Source of the DNA: Brevibacterium marinum
Lineage (GTDB): Bacteria > Actinomycetota > Actinomycetes > Actinomycetales > Brevibacteriaceae
Reading direction: 5' to 3'
Length of the DNA: 64,000 nt
NCBI RefSeq assembly: GCF_011927955.1
Contig: NZ_JAATJN010000001.1
Location: 3,286,001 to 3,350,000 of the forward strand
This document shows, one piece after another, positions 18,253 to 27,396 of this stretch. The position numbers were made by a program, and so were the translations under genes. How positions within the stretch are numbered: the first letter of the stretch is position 1; the number at the start of each line of letters is the position of its first letter. The notes below the pieces were generated by a model that saw only the letters and a list, made by a program, of their open reading frames with translations, ran no database searches and was not told the DNA's origin.

Positions 18253-18258
18253 CCTCCC

Positions 18259-18264
18259 ATTGTC
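18259..18264 (-). promoter_or_regulatory. candidate -10 (GACAAT) for leaderless mtrA
   Basis: GACAAT matches the consensus at four of six positions and ends 6 nt before the mtrA ATG. The first T is missing, so the call is weaker than the TANNNT examples elsewhere in the window. Confidence 0.35.
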
Positions 18265-18388
18265 GCTTATCGGGGTCCAATCTTTCGACCTCGACACCCC
18301 CAGCGGTGAATGCACCCGTTGTCAACTGGGTGTCAGGGGGCGGTTCGGCTCGGCAGTCCGGCATCAGGCATGGCAGGATTGTGCGGTG

Positions 18389-19435
18389 ATGGGACGATCG
18401 AATGCGTGGACCTCCGAGGTCGATTGGCAGACCGGTCAGTGGCAGCAGCGAGGTCAGGGTCCGACGCATCACGAATGGCACCCGCCTTCCCCGCGTGGCA
18501 TCCTCGCAAAACGGCCGCTGACCTTCTTCGAGGTGCTCGATTCCGGCTTCCGGCTCCTGCGCTTCATCCCCGGACTGACCATCGGCGCGGCTCTTATCGT
18601 CTTCACCCTCTGGACCCTGGTGCTCACGGCCGTCGGGACCTTCATGGTCCTGAGGTTCCTGCCGTTCCTCGACGCCCTCGTCAGCAATGACGACGCGATG
18701 TCCGGATTCTTCCTGCTCGCCCAGATGGGATCGTTCGCGATCAGCCTGCTCAGCCTCGGCGCCGCCCATTTCCTGGCAGGGCTGGCCTCCGGCGGTGCCG
18801 AGAACTCGTTCGGTGCACGCAAGACCACTCTGTCCCAGTCCTGGGCGTCTCTGCGCGGACGCCGCTGGTCGCTCATCCTCGCCGCCCTCGTGCTGGGAGC
18901 GATCAACCTGGGTCTGCTCGTCCTGTTCGGCCTTCCCGCTCTCCTGCTCGCGCTGTTCGACAACACCGTCCTCGCCGTCGTCGCCGCGCTCCTCGCACTG
19001 GTGCTGTGGGTCTGCGCGCTGATCTGGCTGAACCTGCGCTTCGCGTTCACCGGTTCGACGATCGCCGTCGAGGGACTTCGTGTGGGCGCGGCTCTGCGCA
19101 GATCCTGGCGGCTGACGAGCACAGGCTTCCGGCGGACCCTCGGCCAGCTCGGCGTCGGCTACTTCCTGTCCAATCAGCTCGTTCAGCTGATCATCTCCCC
19201 ACTGGTCACGGTCGTCACGGTCGTGGCCACCGTCGCCGTCAACACCGCGGACGCGGCGACCCTGACGATCATCGGCGTCATCGCCGGGGCGATCCTGCTC
19301 GTCCTGACGACGGTGTCCTCGGCGATCCTCTTCGCCTATTTCTCCTGCCTCGTCTGCGTCTGCTACTTCGACCGGCGCATGCGCACCGAAGGGTTCGACC
19401 TGGTTCTCATCCGCCGAGAGGAGAAGACCGCATGA
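18389..19435 (+). CDS. glycerophosphodiester phosphodiesterase-type membrane-domain protein
   Basis: 348 aa. A Gln/Trp/Pro-rich cytoplasmic N-terminus (1-50) is followed by about six to seven membrane helices resembling the membrane domain attached to some glycerophosphodiester phosphodiesterases (GDPD), starting RPLTFFEVLDSGFRLLRFIP. The catalytic GDPD domain is absent, so enzyme activity is not expected. It opens a run of co-directional genes to 23836, with an ATGA overlap to the next gene. Starts at 18389 (ATG) or 18386 (GTG) are both possible; a CAGGAT element lies 6 nt before the GTG. It likely acts in the membrane with the DUF4129/DUF4350 proteins. Confidence 0.75.
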   Translation: MGRSNAWTSEVDWQTGQWQQRGQGPTHHEWHPPSPRGILAKRPLTFFEVLDSGFRLLRFIPGLTIGAALIVFTLWTLVLTAVGTFMVLRFLPFLDALVSNDDAMSGFFLLAQMGSFAISLLSLGAAHFLAGLASGGAENSFGARKTTLSQSWASLRGRRWSLILAALVLGAINLGLLVLFGLPALLLALFDNTVLAVVAALLALVLWVCALIWLNLRFAFTGSTIAVEGLRVGAALRRSWRLTSTGFRRTLGQLGVGYFLSNQLVQLIISPLVTVVTVVATVAVNTADAATLTIIGVIAGAILLVLTTVSSAILFAYFSCLVCVCYFDRRMRTEGFDLVLIRREEKTA

Positions 19436-20232
19436 ACGTGCTGCTCAATTCCGTCGTCGACCGCGGCACCGGCCGCGAATGGGTCGAGGAGGAACTGTCG
19501 AAGCAGGAGTACTCGGACAACGATCTGACTCCGCTCGAACAGCTGGGCCAGTGGCTGAATGACGTGTTCAACGCGCTCATCTCCGGGGCGCTGAGAGCCA
19601 ACTCGCCGTGGCTGATCATCATCGTCGTGGTGGTCGTGGCAGCCATCGTCGCGCTCATCATCTGGCGGGTCCGCCGTGTCGGGCTGAAGAGGGCCTCGGT
19701 TCCGCTCTCGGCCTTCGACCCCGTCGTCGCCTCCCCCGACCCCGATCCCTGGCGAAACAGCGCCCGGGCCGCCGCCGAGCGCGGTGATATGGCGACGGCG
19801 GTCATCGATTCCGCACGCGCCATCTTCGCGGTGCTCGACCAGAAGCACATGGTGACACTCGATTCCGCGTCGACGGCCACCGAACTCGGCCGCACCGCCG
19901 GAGGCCGCCTGCCCGAGCACCGGCGGCAGCTGACACGGGTTGCGAGCATCTTCAACGACTTGCTCTTCGGCGACCGCGACGAGCACAATCCGAGCGGCGA
20001 CTGCGAGGGCGAGGGCGACGACCACGATGCGAGCGACCGCGACGACGGCACGCAGCGCCACCTCGGCGTGGATCCTTCGGGCTCGTCCGTGCCCGCTCCT
20101 GCGGGCAAGTCGTCGGCGGATTCTACGGGGCCGTCCCCGCACGCGCTGTCTGCGATCTACACCGAATTCCTCGCCCTCGATGAGACCCTGAGCGCTCTGC
20201 CCGCTCGTCATCGATCGGCGGTGACGGCATGA
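19432..20232 (+). CDS. DUF4129 membrane protein
   Basis: 266 aa. One transmembrane helix (about 55-78) follows an N-terminal segment, then a cytoplasmic or exposed DUF4129 domain with WRNSARAAAERGDMATAVIDSARAIF and STATELGRTAGGRLPEHRRQL, the family core. An Asp/Gly/Ser-rich insertion (about 180-230) separates this from a C-terminal helix. The family is found beside transglutaminase-like or MoxR/DUF58 genes, but no biochemical role is established. The start overlaps the upstream stop (ATGA) and the stop overlaps the next start, so it is tightly coupled on both sides. Confidence 0.8.
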   Translation: MNVLLNSVVDRGTGREWVEEELSKQEYSDNDLTPLEQLGQWLNDVFNALISGALRANSPWLIIIVVVVVAAIVALIIWRVRRVGLKRASVPLSAFDPVVASPDPDPWRNSARAAAERGDMATAVIDSARAIFAVLDQKHMVTLDSASTATELGRTAGGRLPEHRRQLTRVASIFNDLLFGDRDEHNPSGDCEGEGDDHDASDRDDGTQRHLGVDPSGSSVPAPAGKSSADSTGPSPHALSAIYTEFLALDETLSALPARHRSAVTA

Positions 20233-21494
20233 GCGCACTCATCGACGTCGCCACCCGGGGCACTCGCTCGAGCCCGGCGGTGCCGCTGTCCGCCCGGCTG
20301 CGATCGGCCGGGGTGTGGATCGTCGCGGCCGTCGTCATCCTCATCACCGTGATCGCGACGATGCTCATGACCTCCGACCGCGAAGCCGAAGACCCGCTCC
20401 ACTACGACTCCACGGCTCGCGACGGCACGAAGGCCATGGTCGAGACCCTGCGCTCACACGGAGTCGACGTCACCACCACCGAGGACTACGACACGGCGCA
20501 CGAGGCCTCCGGTCAGCCCGACACGACCCTGCTGATTCCCACGAACGCCGACCTGCTCACGCAGGGCGACATCGACGGAATCCGATCCGAACTCGCCGCG
20601 TCCGACAACCGACTGACGCTCATCGATCCCGGCTACGCGCTCCAGGGCTTCACCGAGCGCATCACGGTCAACGACAGCATCAGCCCCCTGGCCACCCCCG
20701 ACGAGGTCTCGCAGCCTGATTGCGACGTGCCGGCCGCGCAGGCCGCCGGTCCCGTCGAGGCCGGCGACACGGAGTACGCGGAGGCGCGCAAGGGCATCGA
20801 CGGCCTGGAAGCCTGCTACCCCCTCGCGGGCCCCGGCGTCGCACCCGTCGACGGCGGACAGGTCACTCCGGGTTCGGCCCATGGGCAGCTCATCACCGAT
20901 GAGGGCGGCGAAGGCAGGGAGGACTTCCCGATCACCGTCCTCGGCAACGCCGATTGGGCGACGAACTCGGGCATCGACGAAGAGGGGCACGCCGCACTCG
21001 TGCTCTCCCAGCTGTCGCAGACCGACAACCTGGTCGTCTACTATCCCACGGGCACCGACGAACTCGAGCCGGCACCTTCGACCATCGACTTCGTGCCCAG
21101 CTGGTTCATCGCCGGCGCTCTGTGGCTGGTTCCCTGCCTGGCCATCCTCCTGCTCATCCTCGGCCGCAGATTCGGCCCCCTGGCCGTCGAACGCCTGCCG
21201 GTCATCGTCCCCGCGGTGGAGACCGTGCACGGTCGGGCGGCTCTGGCCGCACGGAGCCACGATCGGACCGGGGCACTGCACACCCTGCGCACGGGAGCCC
21301 TGCTGCGCATCGCGAAACGACTCGCGCTGGGCCCCGAGGCCGGCCCACGCGACATCATCGCCGGCATCTCGGCCACGACCGGCCGTGACCCGGCACAGGT
21401 CGACCGGGTCTTCTCCTCCGCGGTCGCGCGCACAGACTCGGACCTGCAGAACATCGTCCATCAGCTCACTCTCATCGAAAGCGAGATCCCATGA
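20229..21494 (+). CDS. DUF4350 membrane protein
   Basis: 421 aa. A transmembrane helix at about 28-52 leads into an extracytoplasmic DUF4350 domain starting DPLHYDSTARDGTKAMVETL, with a fold like type 1 glutamine-amidotransferase/ThuA-like proteins but no visible catalytic Cys-His pair. A second helix at about 295-318 follows, then a cytoplasmic domain (320-421) with RAALAARSHDRTGALHTLRTGAL. It is coupled at both ends by ATGA overlaps. DUF4350 usually accompanies DUF4129, MoxR and DUF58, as here; the function of the set is unknown. Confidence 0.85.
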   Translation: MSALIDVATRGTRSSPAVPLSARLRSAGVWIVAAVVILITVIATMLMTSDREAEDPLHYDSTARDGTKAMVETLRSHGVDVTTTEDYDTAHEASGQPDTTLLIPTNADLLTQGDIDGIRSELAASDNRLTLIDPGYALQGFTERITVNDSISPLATPDEVSQPDCDVPAAQAAGPVEAGDTEYAEARKGIDGLEACYPLAGPGVAPVDGGQVTPGSAHGQLITDEGGEGREDFPITVLGNADWATNSGIDEEGHAALVLSQLSQTDNLVVYYPTGTDELEPAPSTIDFVPSWFIAGALWLVPCLAILLLILGRRFGPLAVERLPVIVPAVETVHGRAALAARSHDRTGALHTLRTGALLRIAKRLALGPEAGPRDIIAGISATTGRDPAQVDRVFSSAVARTDSDLQNIVHQLTLIESEIP

Positions 21495-22549
21495 CACAGG
21501 CTCCAGGCGAGAACCCCGGACCGCAGCAGCCCCAGCAGCCTCAGTACCAGCAGACGGAGCAGCCTCAGCAACAGCCGCAGCAGCAAGCGGACCAGGAGCG
21601 CGACCCGCTGCGGGAGGCCTTCGCCGGCGTTCGCACGCAGATCGCCAAGGCCGTCGTGGGCCAGGACGAGGCCGTCACGGGCATGCTCATCGCCCTGCTG
21701 TGCCAGGGGCACGTGCTGCTCGAGGGAGTCCCCGGTGTCGCCAAGACCCTCCTGGTGCGCAGCTTCGCGAAATCGGTCAGCCTCGACAACACCCGCATCC
21801 AGTTCACGCCCGACCTCATGCCCAGCGATGTCACCGGCTCACTGGTCTACGACGCGTCGGTGTCGAACTTCGAGTTCCGCTCCGGCCCCGTATTCACCAA
21901 TGTCCTCATCGCCGATGAGATCAACCGCACCCCGCCCAAGACCCAGTCGGCTCTGCTCGAGGCCATGGAGGAGCACCAGGTCTCGGTCGGCGGAGGCTCC
22001 CGTCGCCTGCCCGAGCCGTTCATCGTCGCGGCCACCCAGAATCCGCTCGAGTACGAGGGGACCTATCCCCTGCCCGAGGCTCAGCTCGACCGCTTCCTCT
22101 TCAAACTCGTGCTCGGACTGCCCGAACGCGAACACGAGTTCGAGATCCTCAACCGTCATGCCCACGGTTTCGACGCCTCCCACCTCGCCGAGGCGGGACT
22201 GGAGCCGGTGGCCGATGCGGCGATGATCGCTCGTGCCCGGGAGGCCATCAATGAGGTCTACATCGCCCCGCAGGTCATCACCTACATCGTCGACCTCGCG
22301 CGAGCGACCCGGCAGGCGCCGTCCCTGGCCCTGGGCGTCTCTCCCCGCGGCGCCACCCGGATGCTCGGCGCCGCACGTGCCTACGCTTGGCTGTCGGGAC
22401 GCGGCTACGTCACCCCCGACGATGTCAAGGCCCTGGCCCACATGACCCTCGGCCACCGTGTGATCCTGCGCCCCGAAGCCCAGATGGACGGCCTCAACGT
22501 CGACCAGGTCCTCGACTCGATCATCGCGACCACCGAAGTCCCACGCTGA
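21491..22549 (+). CDS. MoxR-family AAA+ ATPase
   Basis: 352 aa. A Gln/Pro-rich N-terminus (about 1-35) precedes the AAA+ core. Walker A is GVPGVAKT (near 80), Walker B is IADEINRTPPKTQSALLEAM (near 140) with the sensor-1 region VAATQNPLEYEGTYPLPEAQ, and the C-terminal lid contains SPRGATRMLGAARAYAW. MoxR ATPases act as chaperones that mature or insert metal cofactors or remodel membrane complexes, usually with a von Willebrand or DUF58 protein. Its partner is the DUF58 gene immediately downstream. Coupled to DUF4350 by an ATGA overlap. Confidence 0.95.
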   Translation: MTQAPGENPGPQQPQQPQYQQTEQPQQQPQQQADQERDPLREAFAGVRTQIAKAVVGQDEAVTGMLIALLCQGHVLLEGVPGVAKTLLVRSFAKSVSLDNTRIQFTPDLMPSDVTGSLVYDASVSNFEFRSGPVFTNVLIADEINRTPPKTQSALLEAMEEHQVSVGGGSRRLPEPFIVAATQNPLEYEGTYPLPEAQLDRFLFKLVLGLPEREHEFEILNRHAHGFDASHLAEAGLEPVADAAMIARAREAINEVYIAPQVITYIVDLARATRQAPSLALGVSPRGATRMLGAARAYAWLSGRGYVTPDDVKALAHMTLGHRVILRPEAQMDGLNVDQVLDSIIATTEVPR

Positions 22550-23836
22550 ATGACGACGCGACTGCTCCTGCTGGCCCTGCTCGGGCTCGTCCCCGTCATG
22601 CTCGTCCCGGGGTGGACGAGCGCACTGATCGTGGCCGGCATCATCGCCATCGCCGCCGTCGTCGACTTCTTCCTCGTTCCCCCGCCGAGGCTGGTCTCCC
22701 TGCAGCGCACACCCGGACCCATGGTCCGGCTGGGTGACCCGACCGACTGCACCCTCACGCTCGTCAACGACTCCCCCAGACGACTGCGGATCGCCGTCCG
22801 TGACGCCTGGTCCCCGAGCGCCGGGGCGAAGAGCACCCGCTCCTCGTTCGTCCTGTCCGCCGGCGCCGATGCGCAAGTGGTCACCGAACTCCTGCCCGTG
22901 CGTCGAGGCGCCCTGGAGGCCGACAAGGTCACCATCCGCTCGCGCAGCCCCCTCGGGCTCATCGCCCGGCAGAAGAGCGTCGATGTGCCCGCCGTCGTAC
23001 GGGTCCTGCCGCCGTTCGTCTCGCGCCGGGAGCTGCCGTCGAAGACGCAGAAGCTGCGTGAACTCGACGGGCGCTCGGCCGTGATGATCCGGGGCATGGG
23101 CACGGAGTTCGATTCGCTGCGCGACTATGTCGACGGCGATGATGTGCGTTCGATCGACTGGCGGGCCAGCGCACGGGCCCAAGACCTCGTCGTCAAGACC
23201 TGGCGGCCCGAACGTGACCGGCGAGTCGTCATCGTCGTCGACTCCTCACGGCTCTCGGCCCGCAGGTGCGGCGGCGGCACCGTCTTCGATGCGGCCCTGG
23301 AGTCCGCGCTGCTGCTGACGGCCCTGGCATCGGGGGCCGGCGACCGGGTCGATGTCGTCGTCGCCGATGCGCGCATCCGTGCGATCGCATCCAGCCACCG
23401 GTCGAAGGATCCGGTCCATGATCTGTCGGTGGCGCTGACGACGGTCCATCCCGAGCTCTACGATGCCGATTGGGAGCAGATCTCGTCGACCGTTCTGTCC
23501 ACCTCGCGTCAGCACGCCCTCGTCGTCCTCGTCACCGCTCTGGACGAGGGCAGCGTCTCCGATGAGATCCTGCCCGTGCTGCCGACGCTCATGGCCCGTC
23601 ACAGAGTTGTGCTGGCCTCTGTCGAGGATCCCGGCCTGGCCGAGCTGGCGGCCGACCGTGACGGAACCGATGAGATCTTCACCGCTGCCGCAGCAGAGGC
23701 GGAGCTGCTGAGGGCGAAGTCTCTGCAGACCCGCCTGCGCGGTGCCGGCGTCCAGTCCGTCGCGGCAGGTCCCGATGACCTTCCGGGTGCTCTGGCCGAC
23801 CTCTACATCGACCTCAAGGCCACCGGCAAACTCTGA
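22550..23836 (+). CDS. DUF58 (von Willebrand-like) protein, MoxR partner
   Basis: 428 aa. Two N-terminal hydrophobic segments (about 1-20 and 22-45) anchor it, followed by an immunoglobulin-like stretch and the DUF58 signature RDYVDGDDVRSIDWRASAR (near 187-205). The C-terminal half has the DxS-type motif VVIVVDSSRLSAR of a VWA-like fold. DUF58 proteins pair with MoxR ATPases. The ATG follows the MoxR stop with no gap (TGAATG). It is convergent with the spoIIM-like gene. Confidence 0.9.
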   Translation: MTTRLLLLALLGLVPVMLVPGWTSALIVAGIIAIAAVVDFFLVPPPRLVSLQRTPGPMVRLGDPTDCTLTLVNDSPRRLRIAVRDAWSPSAGAKSTRSSFVLSAGADAQVVTELLPVRRGALEADKVTIRSRSPLGLIARQKSVDVPAVVRVLPPFVSRRELPSKTQKLRELDGRSAVMIRGMGTEFDSLRDYVDGDDVRSIDWRASARAQDLVVKTWRPERDRRVVIVVDSSRLSARRCGGGTVFDAALESALLLTALASGAGDRVDVVVADARIRAIASSHRSKDPVHDLSVALTTVHPELYDADWEQISSTVLSTSRQHALVVLVTALDEGSVSDEILPVLPTLMARHRVVLASVEDPGLAELAADRDGTDEIFTAAAAEAELLRAKSLQTRLRGAGVQSVAAGPDDLPGALADLYIDLKATGKL

Positions 23837-23875
23837 AGACGGCGCCGCTGCTCCGTCCTCCGTGAGCTCGTGCCC

Positions 23876-24874
23876 CTACCGGTCGGTGGCGAGGACCGAA
23901 TATCCTGCCTGGTGTTCATCGAGGTCGGCGCTGAGTCCTGCTCGGGCTGCTCGCTTGCCAAAGTACCAGGCGTAGGCGATGACCAGCGCTGTGTAGGCGA
24001 CGCCGATGGCGATCTTGAGCGCCGGCGGGATCGGGTTGGGGGTGACGAAGCCTTCGATGAGACCCGAGACGAACAGCATGATGACCAGTCCACCGGCCAC
24101 GGTCAGCAGGGATCTGGCCTCCGAGGCGAGTCTGTTCCGGCGCAGCCGCGGGCCCGGCACCACCCAGGCGAAGAAGAGTCGCAGTCCCGCCGCGGCCGCG
24201 AGGATGATGCAGCTGATCTCGGGGATGCCGTGCGGGAGGATGTAGAGGAAGAAGTCGGAGCCCTTGTCGAACTCGAACATCATCGCCCCGGAGAATCCGA
24301 CGTTGACGGCGTTGGAGAACAGTCCGGAGACGACGAAGACTCCGGTGATGCCCAAGAGGACGAACTGCACGGCGATCCAGGCGTTGTTCGTCCACACGCC
24401 CACGGCGAAGAAGCCGTTCGGGTTCTCCTTGTAGTAATCGACGAAGTCGTGTTCGGCGAACTGTTTGCGGAAGGCGTGGTCGCCGAAGGTCTCCAGGACC
24501 TCCGGGTGCATGCCCGCCCAGATCCCGGCCAGGCTCGCCACTGCCAGAAAGCTTGCGGCCACGATGAGGAAGTCCCAGCGCAGCCGGTAGATCGACAGCG
24601 GCAGGCTGATGACGAAGAAGCGGGAGAGTCCGCTCAGGCCCCCGCTGGGCACGGCGGAGAGGTGGTTGCGGGAGCGGTGGACGATTGCGGACAGCCGGGC
24701 CGCTTCGAGAGAGTCCGGGGCCACCGTCATGATCCGCGACAGGTCCTTCGAGGCGTCACGGTAGAGGTCGAGGAACCTCTGGGTCTGGCCCGGATCCAGG
24801 GTGTTCTTCTTGGCCAGCATGGACAGTTCGCGCCACTTGTCGCCGTGCAGTTCGGCCAGCAGATTCGGGTCCAT
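23876..24874 (-). CDS. stage II sporulation protein M-like (DUF95) membrane protein
   Basis: 332 aa. A cytoplasmic helical N-terminus (1-75: LAELHGDKWRELSMLAKKNTL) precedes five or six membrane helices and the DUF95 core, with PHGIPEISCIILAAAAGLRLF near 225-245. SpoIIM is part of the engulfment peptidoglycan machine in Bacillus endospore formers, but actinobacteria such as this make no endospores and their DUF95 proteins have no known role. It accompanies MoxR, DUF58 and RDD genes in many actinobacteria. A TAGGGT -10 element 6 nt before the ATG suggests leaderless expression. Divergent from the RDD gene. Confidence 0.9.
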   Translation of the reverse strand: MDPNLLAELHGDKWRELSMLAKKNTLDPGQTQRFLDLYRDASKDLSRIMTVAPDSLEAARLSAIVHRSRNHLSAVPSGGLSGLSRFFVISLPLSIYRLRWDFLIVAASFLAVASLAGIWAGMHPEVLETFGDHAFRKQFAEHDFVDYYKENPNGFFAVGVWTNNAWIAVQFVLLGITGVFVVSGLFSNAVNVGFSGAMMFEFDKGSDFFLYILPHGIPEISCIILAAAAGLRLFFAWVVPGPRLRRNRLASEARSLLTVAGGLVIMLFVSGLIEGFVTPNPIPPALKIAIGVAYTALVIAYAWYFGKRAARAGLSADLDEHQAGYSVLATDR

Positions 24875-24880
24875 GGTGCC

Positions 24881-24886
24881 ACCCTA
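24881..24886 (-). promoter_or_regulatory. -10 element TAGGGT, leaderless start of spoIIM-like gene
   Basis: TAGGGT ends 6 nt before the ATG at 24874; the spacer GGCACC has no ribosome-binding site. Confidence 0.5.
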
Positions 24887-24967
24887 TCGGACCGGTGGGG
24901 CCACCGTTCTGCGGCCTCCGGGCGATCCGCCATGAAGTGGTGGGGCCGATTATGACAGGATGGATCC

Positions 24968-25792
24968 GTGAGTACTTTGGTGACAGGTGAAGCCGTCGAG
25001 CTGAGCATCCAACCCGCGGCCCTGGCTGCCCGCGCGCTCAGCTGTCTCATCGACTTCGTCGTCTACTCGCTCGTCAACATCGGTCTGCTCATCGCCGCAT
25101 TCTGGTTCCTGCTCCAGATCCTCGACGTCAACGCGCTCCTGCTGACCTCGGTCATGACCATCATGAGCATTTCGGTGTTCGTGCTGCTGCCGATGATCAT
25201 CGAGGTCCTCACCCACGGCAGGTCGATCGGCAAGCTCAGCCTCGGCCTGCGGGTCGTGCGTGACGACGGTGGTGCCGTGCGGGCCCGACATTCGTTCATC
25301 CGGGCCATCCTCTGGCCCTTCGAGATCCTGTCGTCCGGGGGCGGCCTGGCCGCTCTTTCGGGTCTGATCTCGCCACAGTCCAAACGTATCGGCGATTACA
25401 TGGCGGGGACGATGGCCGTCAGCGAACGCAGCGCCCCGCCGCTGCCGGTCCGCACCCATGTCTCCCCGCACCTGCACAATTGGCTGGCCGAGACCGATAT
25501 CGCTGCGCTTCCTGCCGGGCTGCATCGACGGATCGTGCAGTTTCTGGCGACCTCTGAGAACCTGGGACGCGATTCGCGCTGGGAGCGGGCGAAGGAGCTC
25601 GCCACCGAACTCAATCCCTACGTCGCGCCGGCCCCGCCGGAGGGGACGATGCCCGAACAGTTCCTGTCGGCGGTCATCCACCGCCGACGATCCGCGGAAT
25701 TCGCCAAACAGCAGCGCCGCAGTGAACAGTCACGGGCCTTCCGGGCCGGGGTCGACACTCTCCCGCACGGGCTGAGCCTGCAGAGCCGCTGA
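24968..25792 (+). CDS. RDD-family membrane protein
   Basis: 274 aa from GTG at 24968. The RDD domain spans about residues 10-150: AARALSCLIDFVVYSLVNIG with the Arg and Asp of the name, two further helices, GRSIGKLSLGLRVVRDDGG, and SPQSKRIGDYMAGT. The C-terminal 110 residues are soluble and charged. RDD proteins are often suggested to transport ions or small molecules, but few have been tested. AGGATGG precedes the start, and CAGGAT lies 6 nt from the GTG, so either a short-leader or leaderless start is possible. It shares a 93-bp promoter gap with the spoIIM-like gene and probably belongs to the same functional set. Confidence 0.88.
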   Translation: MSTLVTGEAVELSIQPAALAARALSCLIDFVVYSLVNIGLLIAAFWFLLQILDVNALLLTSVMTIMSISVFVLLPMIIEVLTHGRSIGKLSLGLRVVRDDGGAVRARHSFIRAILWPFEILSSGGGLAALSGLISPQSKRIGDYMAGTMAVSERSAPPLPVRTHVSPHLHNWLAETDIAALPAGLHRRIVQFLATSENLGRDSRWERAKELATELNPYVAPAPPEGTMPEQFLSAVIHRRRSAEFAKQQRRSEQSRAFRAGVDTLPHGLSLQSR

Positions 25793-25837
25793 CCCAGCCG
25801 CATACTCGGGCCACTCACTCAGGCCAAGAGAAGACCA

Positions 25838-25870
25838 GGCCCGAACCCATCGGCGGATGGGAGTCGGGCC
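25838..25870. terminator. bidirectional terminator between RDD and ahcY genes
   Basis: A two-part stem (GGCCCGA with TCGGGCC, inner CCCATC with GATGGG, loop GGCG) lies between two convergent genes. A one- to two-base bulge separates the two stem parts. No long T-run follows. Confidence 0.8.
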
Positions 25871-25888
25871 CGAATGAGTTCGGCAGGC

Positions 25889-27349
25889 TCAGTACCGGTA
25901 GTGCTCGGGCTTGTAGGGCCCGGCGACGTCGACGCCGATGTATTCGGCCTGTTCCTTCGACAGGTCGGACAGCCTCGCCCCGAGCGCGGGCAGGTGGAGG
26001 CGGGCGACCTTCTCGTCGAGTTCCTTCGCCAGACGGTGCACATCGTCGTCGTAGCGATCGGGGCTGTTCCAGAGCTCGATCTGCGCGAGCACCTGATTGG
26101 CGAACGAGGCGCTCATCACGAAGGACGGGTGGCCGGTCGCATTGCCGAGGTTGAGCAGGCGGCCTTCTGAGAGGACGAGGAAGTCCGTCCGGTCACGGTC
26201 CAGTCCGAGATCGGCTGGTACGGGCACGCGCCATTCGTGGACCTGGGCCTTGACCTCGACCTTGGTCACGCCGGAGAGCTTGGCCAGACCTGCCAGATCG
26301 ATCTCATCGTCGAAGTGTCCGACGTTGCCGACGATCGCCCCGGGCTTGAGACTCTGGAGCACCTCGACTCCGACCACGCGCGTGTTGCCCGTGGTCGTGA
26401 TGATGATGTCGGCGCTCGGTGCCACAGCGGCGAGGTGTTCGACCTGGTAGCCGTCCATCGTCGCCTGCAGGGCGCAGATCGGGTCGATCTCGGTGACGAT
26501 GACCCTGGCACCCTGCCCACGCAGCGCCTCGGCGGCGCCCTTTCCGACGTCGCCGTAGCCGACGACAACGGCGATCTTGCCGCCGATGAGGACATCGGTG
26601 GCGCGGTTGAGTCCGTCGGGCAGGGAGTGGCGGATGCCGTAGCGATTGTCGAACTTCGACTTCGTCACCGAGTCGTTGACGTTGATGGCGGGGAACGGCA
26701 GCTTGCCCTCCTCAGCCAGACGGTACAGACGGTTGACTCCCGTCGTGGTCTCCTCGCTCACTCCCTTGATGCCGGCTGCCATGCGAGCGAAGCGGCCCGG
26801 CGAGGCCTCGAGCGAACTGTGCACCTGTGCGAGGAGGACCTTGAAGTCCTCCGGGTCGTCCTCGCCGGCTGTGGGGACTCCCCCGTCGAGTTCGGCCTGG
26901 GCGCCCTTGAGAACATACATCGTGGCGTCGCCGCCGTCGTCGAGGATGAGGTTCGCGCCCTCGTCGAAGTCGAAGATCTTGTCTGCGGCCCACCAGTACT
27001 CTTCGAGGGTCTCACCCTTCCAAGCGAAGACCGGGACACCGGCGGGGGCGTCGACGCTGCCGGTGCCGACGACGACTGCGGCAGCGGCCTCGTCCTGGGT
27101 GGAGAAGATGTTGCAGCTGGCCCACCGGACCTGGGCACCGAGCACGACGAGGGTTTCGATGAGCACGGCCGTCTGCACCGTCATGTGCAGACTGCCGGCG
27201 ATGCGGGCCCCGGTCAGCGGCTTGCTCTGGCCGAATTCCTCGCGCAGTGCCATGAGTCCCGGCATCTCGCGTTCGGCCAGTCGGATCTGGTGCCGGCCAG
27301 CCTCGGCCAGACTCAGATCGGCGACCTTGAAGTCGGTGGATTCGAGCAC
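25889..27349 (-). CDS. ahcY: adenosylhomocysteinase
   Basis: 486 aa from GTG at 27349. It splits S-adenosylhomocysteine into homocysteine and adenosine, relieving product inhibition of methyltransferases. The family end [10 protein letters not shown], the NAD site [15 protein letters not shown] (near 270) and the catalytic Lys region [13 protein letters not shown] (near 225) are intact. An actinobacterial insertion around residues 140-180 is present. I prefer GTG at 27349 to ATG at 27379 because GGAGG lies 4 nt upstream and the protein then begins (v)[14 protein letters not shown] as usual. Its -10 element TAGACT overlaps the pmm stop, leaving a leader of about 35 nt. Confidence 0.97.
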   Translation of the reverse strand: MLESTDFKVADLSLAEAGRHQIRLAEREMPGLMALREEFGQSKPLTGARIAGSLHMTVQTAVLIETLVVLGAQVRWASCNIFSTQDEAAAAVVVGTGSVDAPAGVPVFAWKGETLEEYWWAADKIFDFDEGANLILDDGGDATMYVLKGAQAELDGGVPTAGEDDPEDFKVLLAQVHSSLEASPGRFARMAAGIKGVSEETTTGVNRLYRLAEEGKLPFPAINVNDSVTKSKFDNRYGIRHSLPDGLNRATDVLIGGKIAVVVGYGDVGKGAAEALRGQGARVIVTEIDPICALQATMDGYQVEHLAAVAPSADIIITTTGNTRVVGVEVLQSLKPGAIVGNVGHFDDEIDLAGLAKLSGVTKVEVKAQVHEWRVPVPADLGLDRDRTDFLVLSEGRLLNLGNATGHPSFVMSASFANQVLAQIELWNSPDRYDDDVHRLAKELDEKVARLHLPALGARLSDLSKEQAEYIGVDVAGPYKPEHYRY

Positions 27350-27390
27350 GGTACCTCCATAGGAAACGGAAACTGTCATCGTCTGCGTCG

Positions 27391-27396
27391 AGTCTA
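27391..27396 (-). promoter_or_regulatory. ahcY -10 element TAGACT overlapping the pmm stop codon
   Basis: TAGACT on the minus strand shares its first three bases with the TAG stop of the upstream pmm gene. A start near 27384 gives about 35 nt before the GTG with its GGAGG site. That leader is too short for a known SAH or SAM riboswitch. Confidence 0.5.

Noticed and set aside
23876..24874. Evidence that the organism forms endospores (SpoIIM)
   Set aside because: DUF95 proteins are widespread in non-sporulating actinobacteria, and no other engulfment gene is present.
27350..27396. A SAH or SAM riboswitch before ahcY
   Set aside because: The inferred leader is only about 35 nt, too short for known classes, and the upstream DNA is pmm coding sequence.
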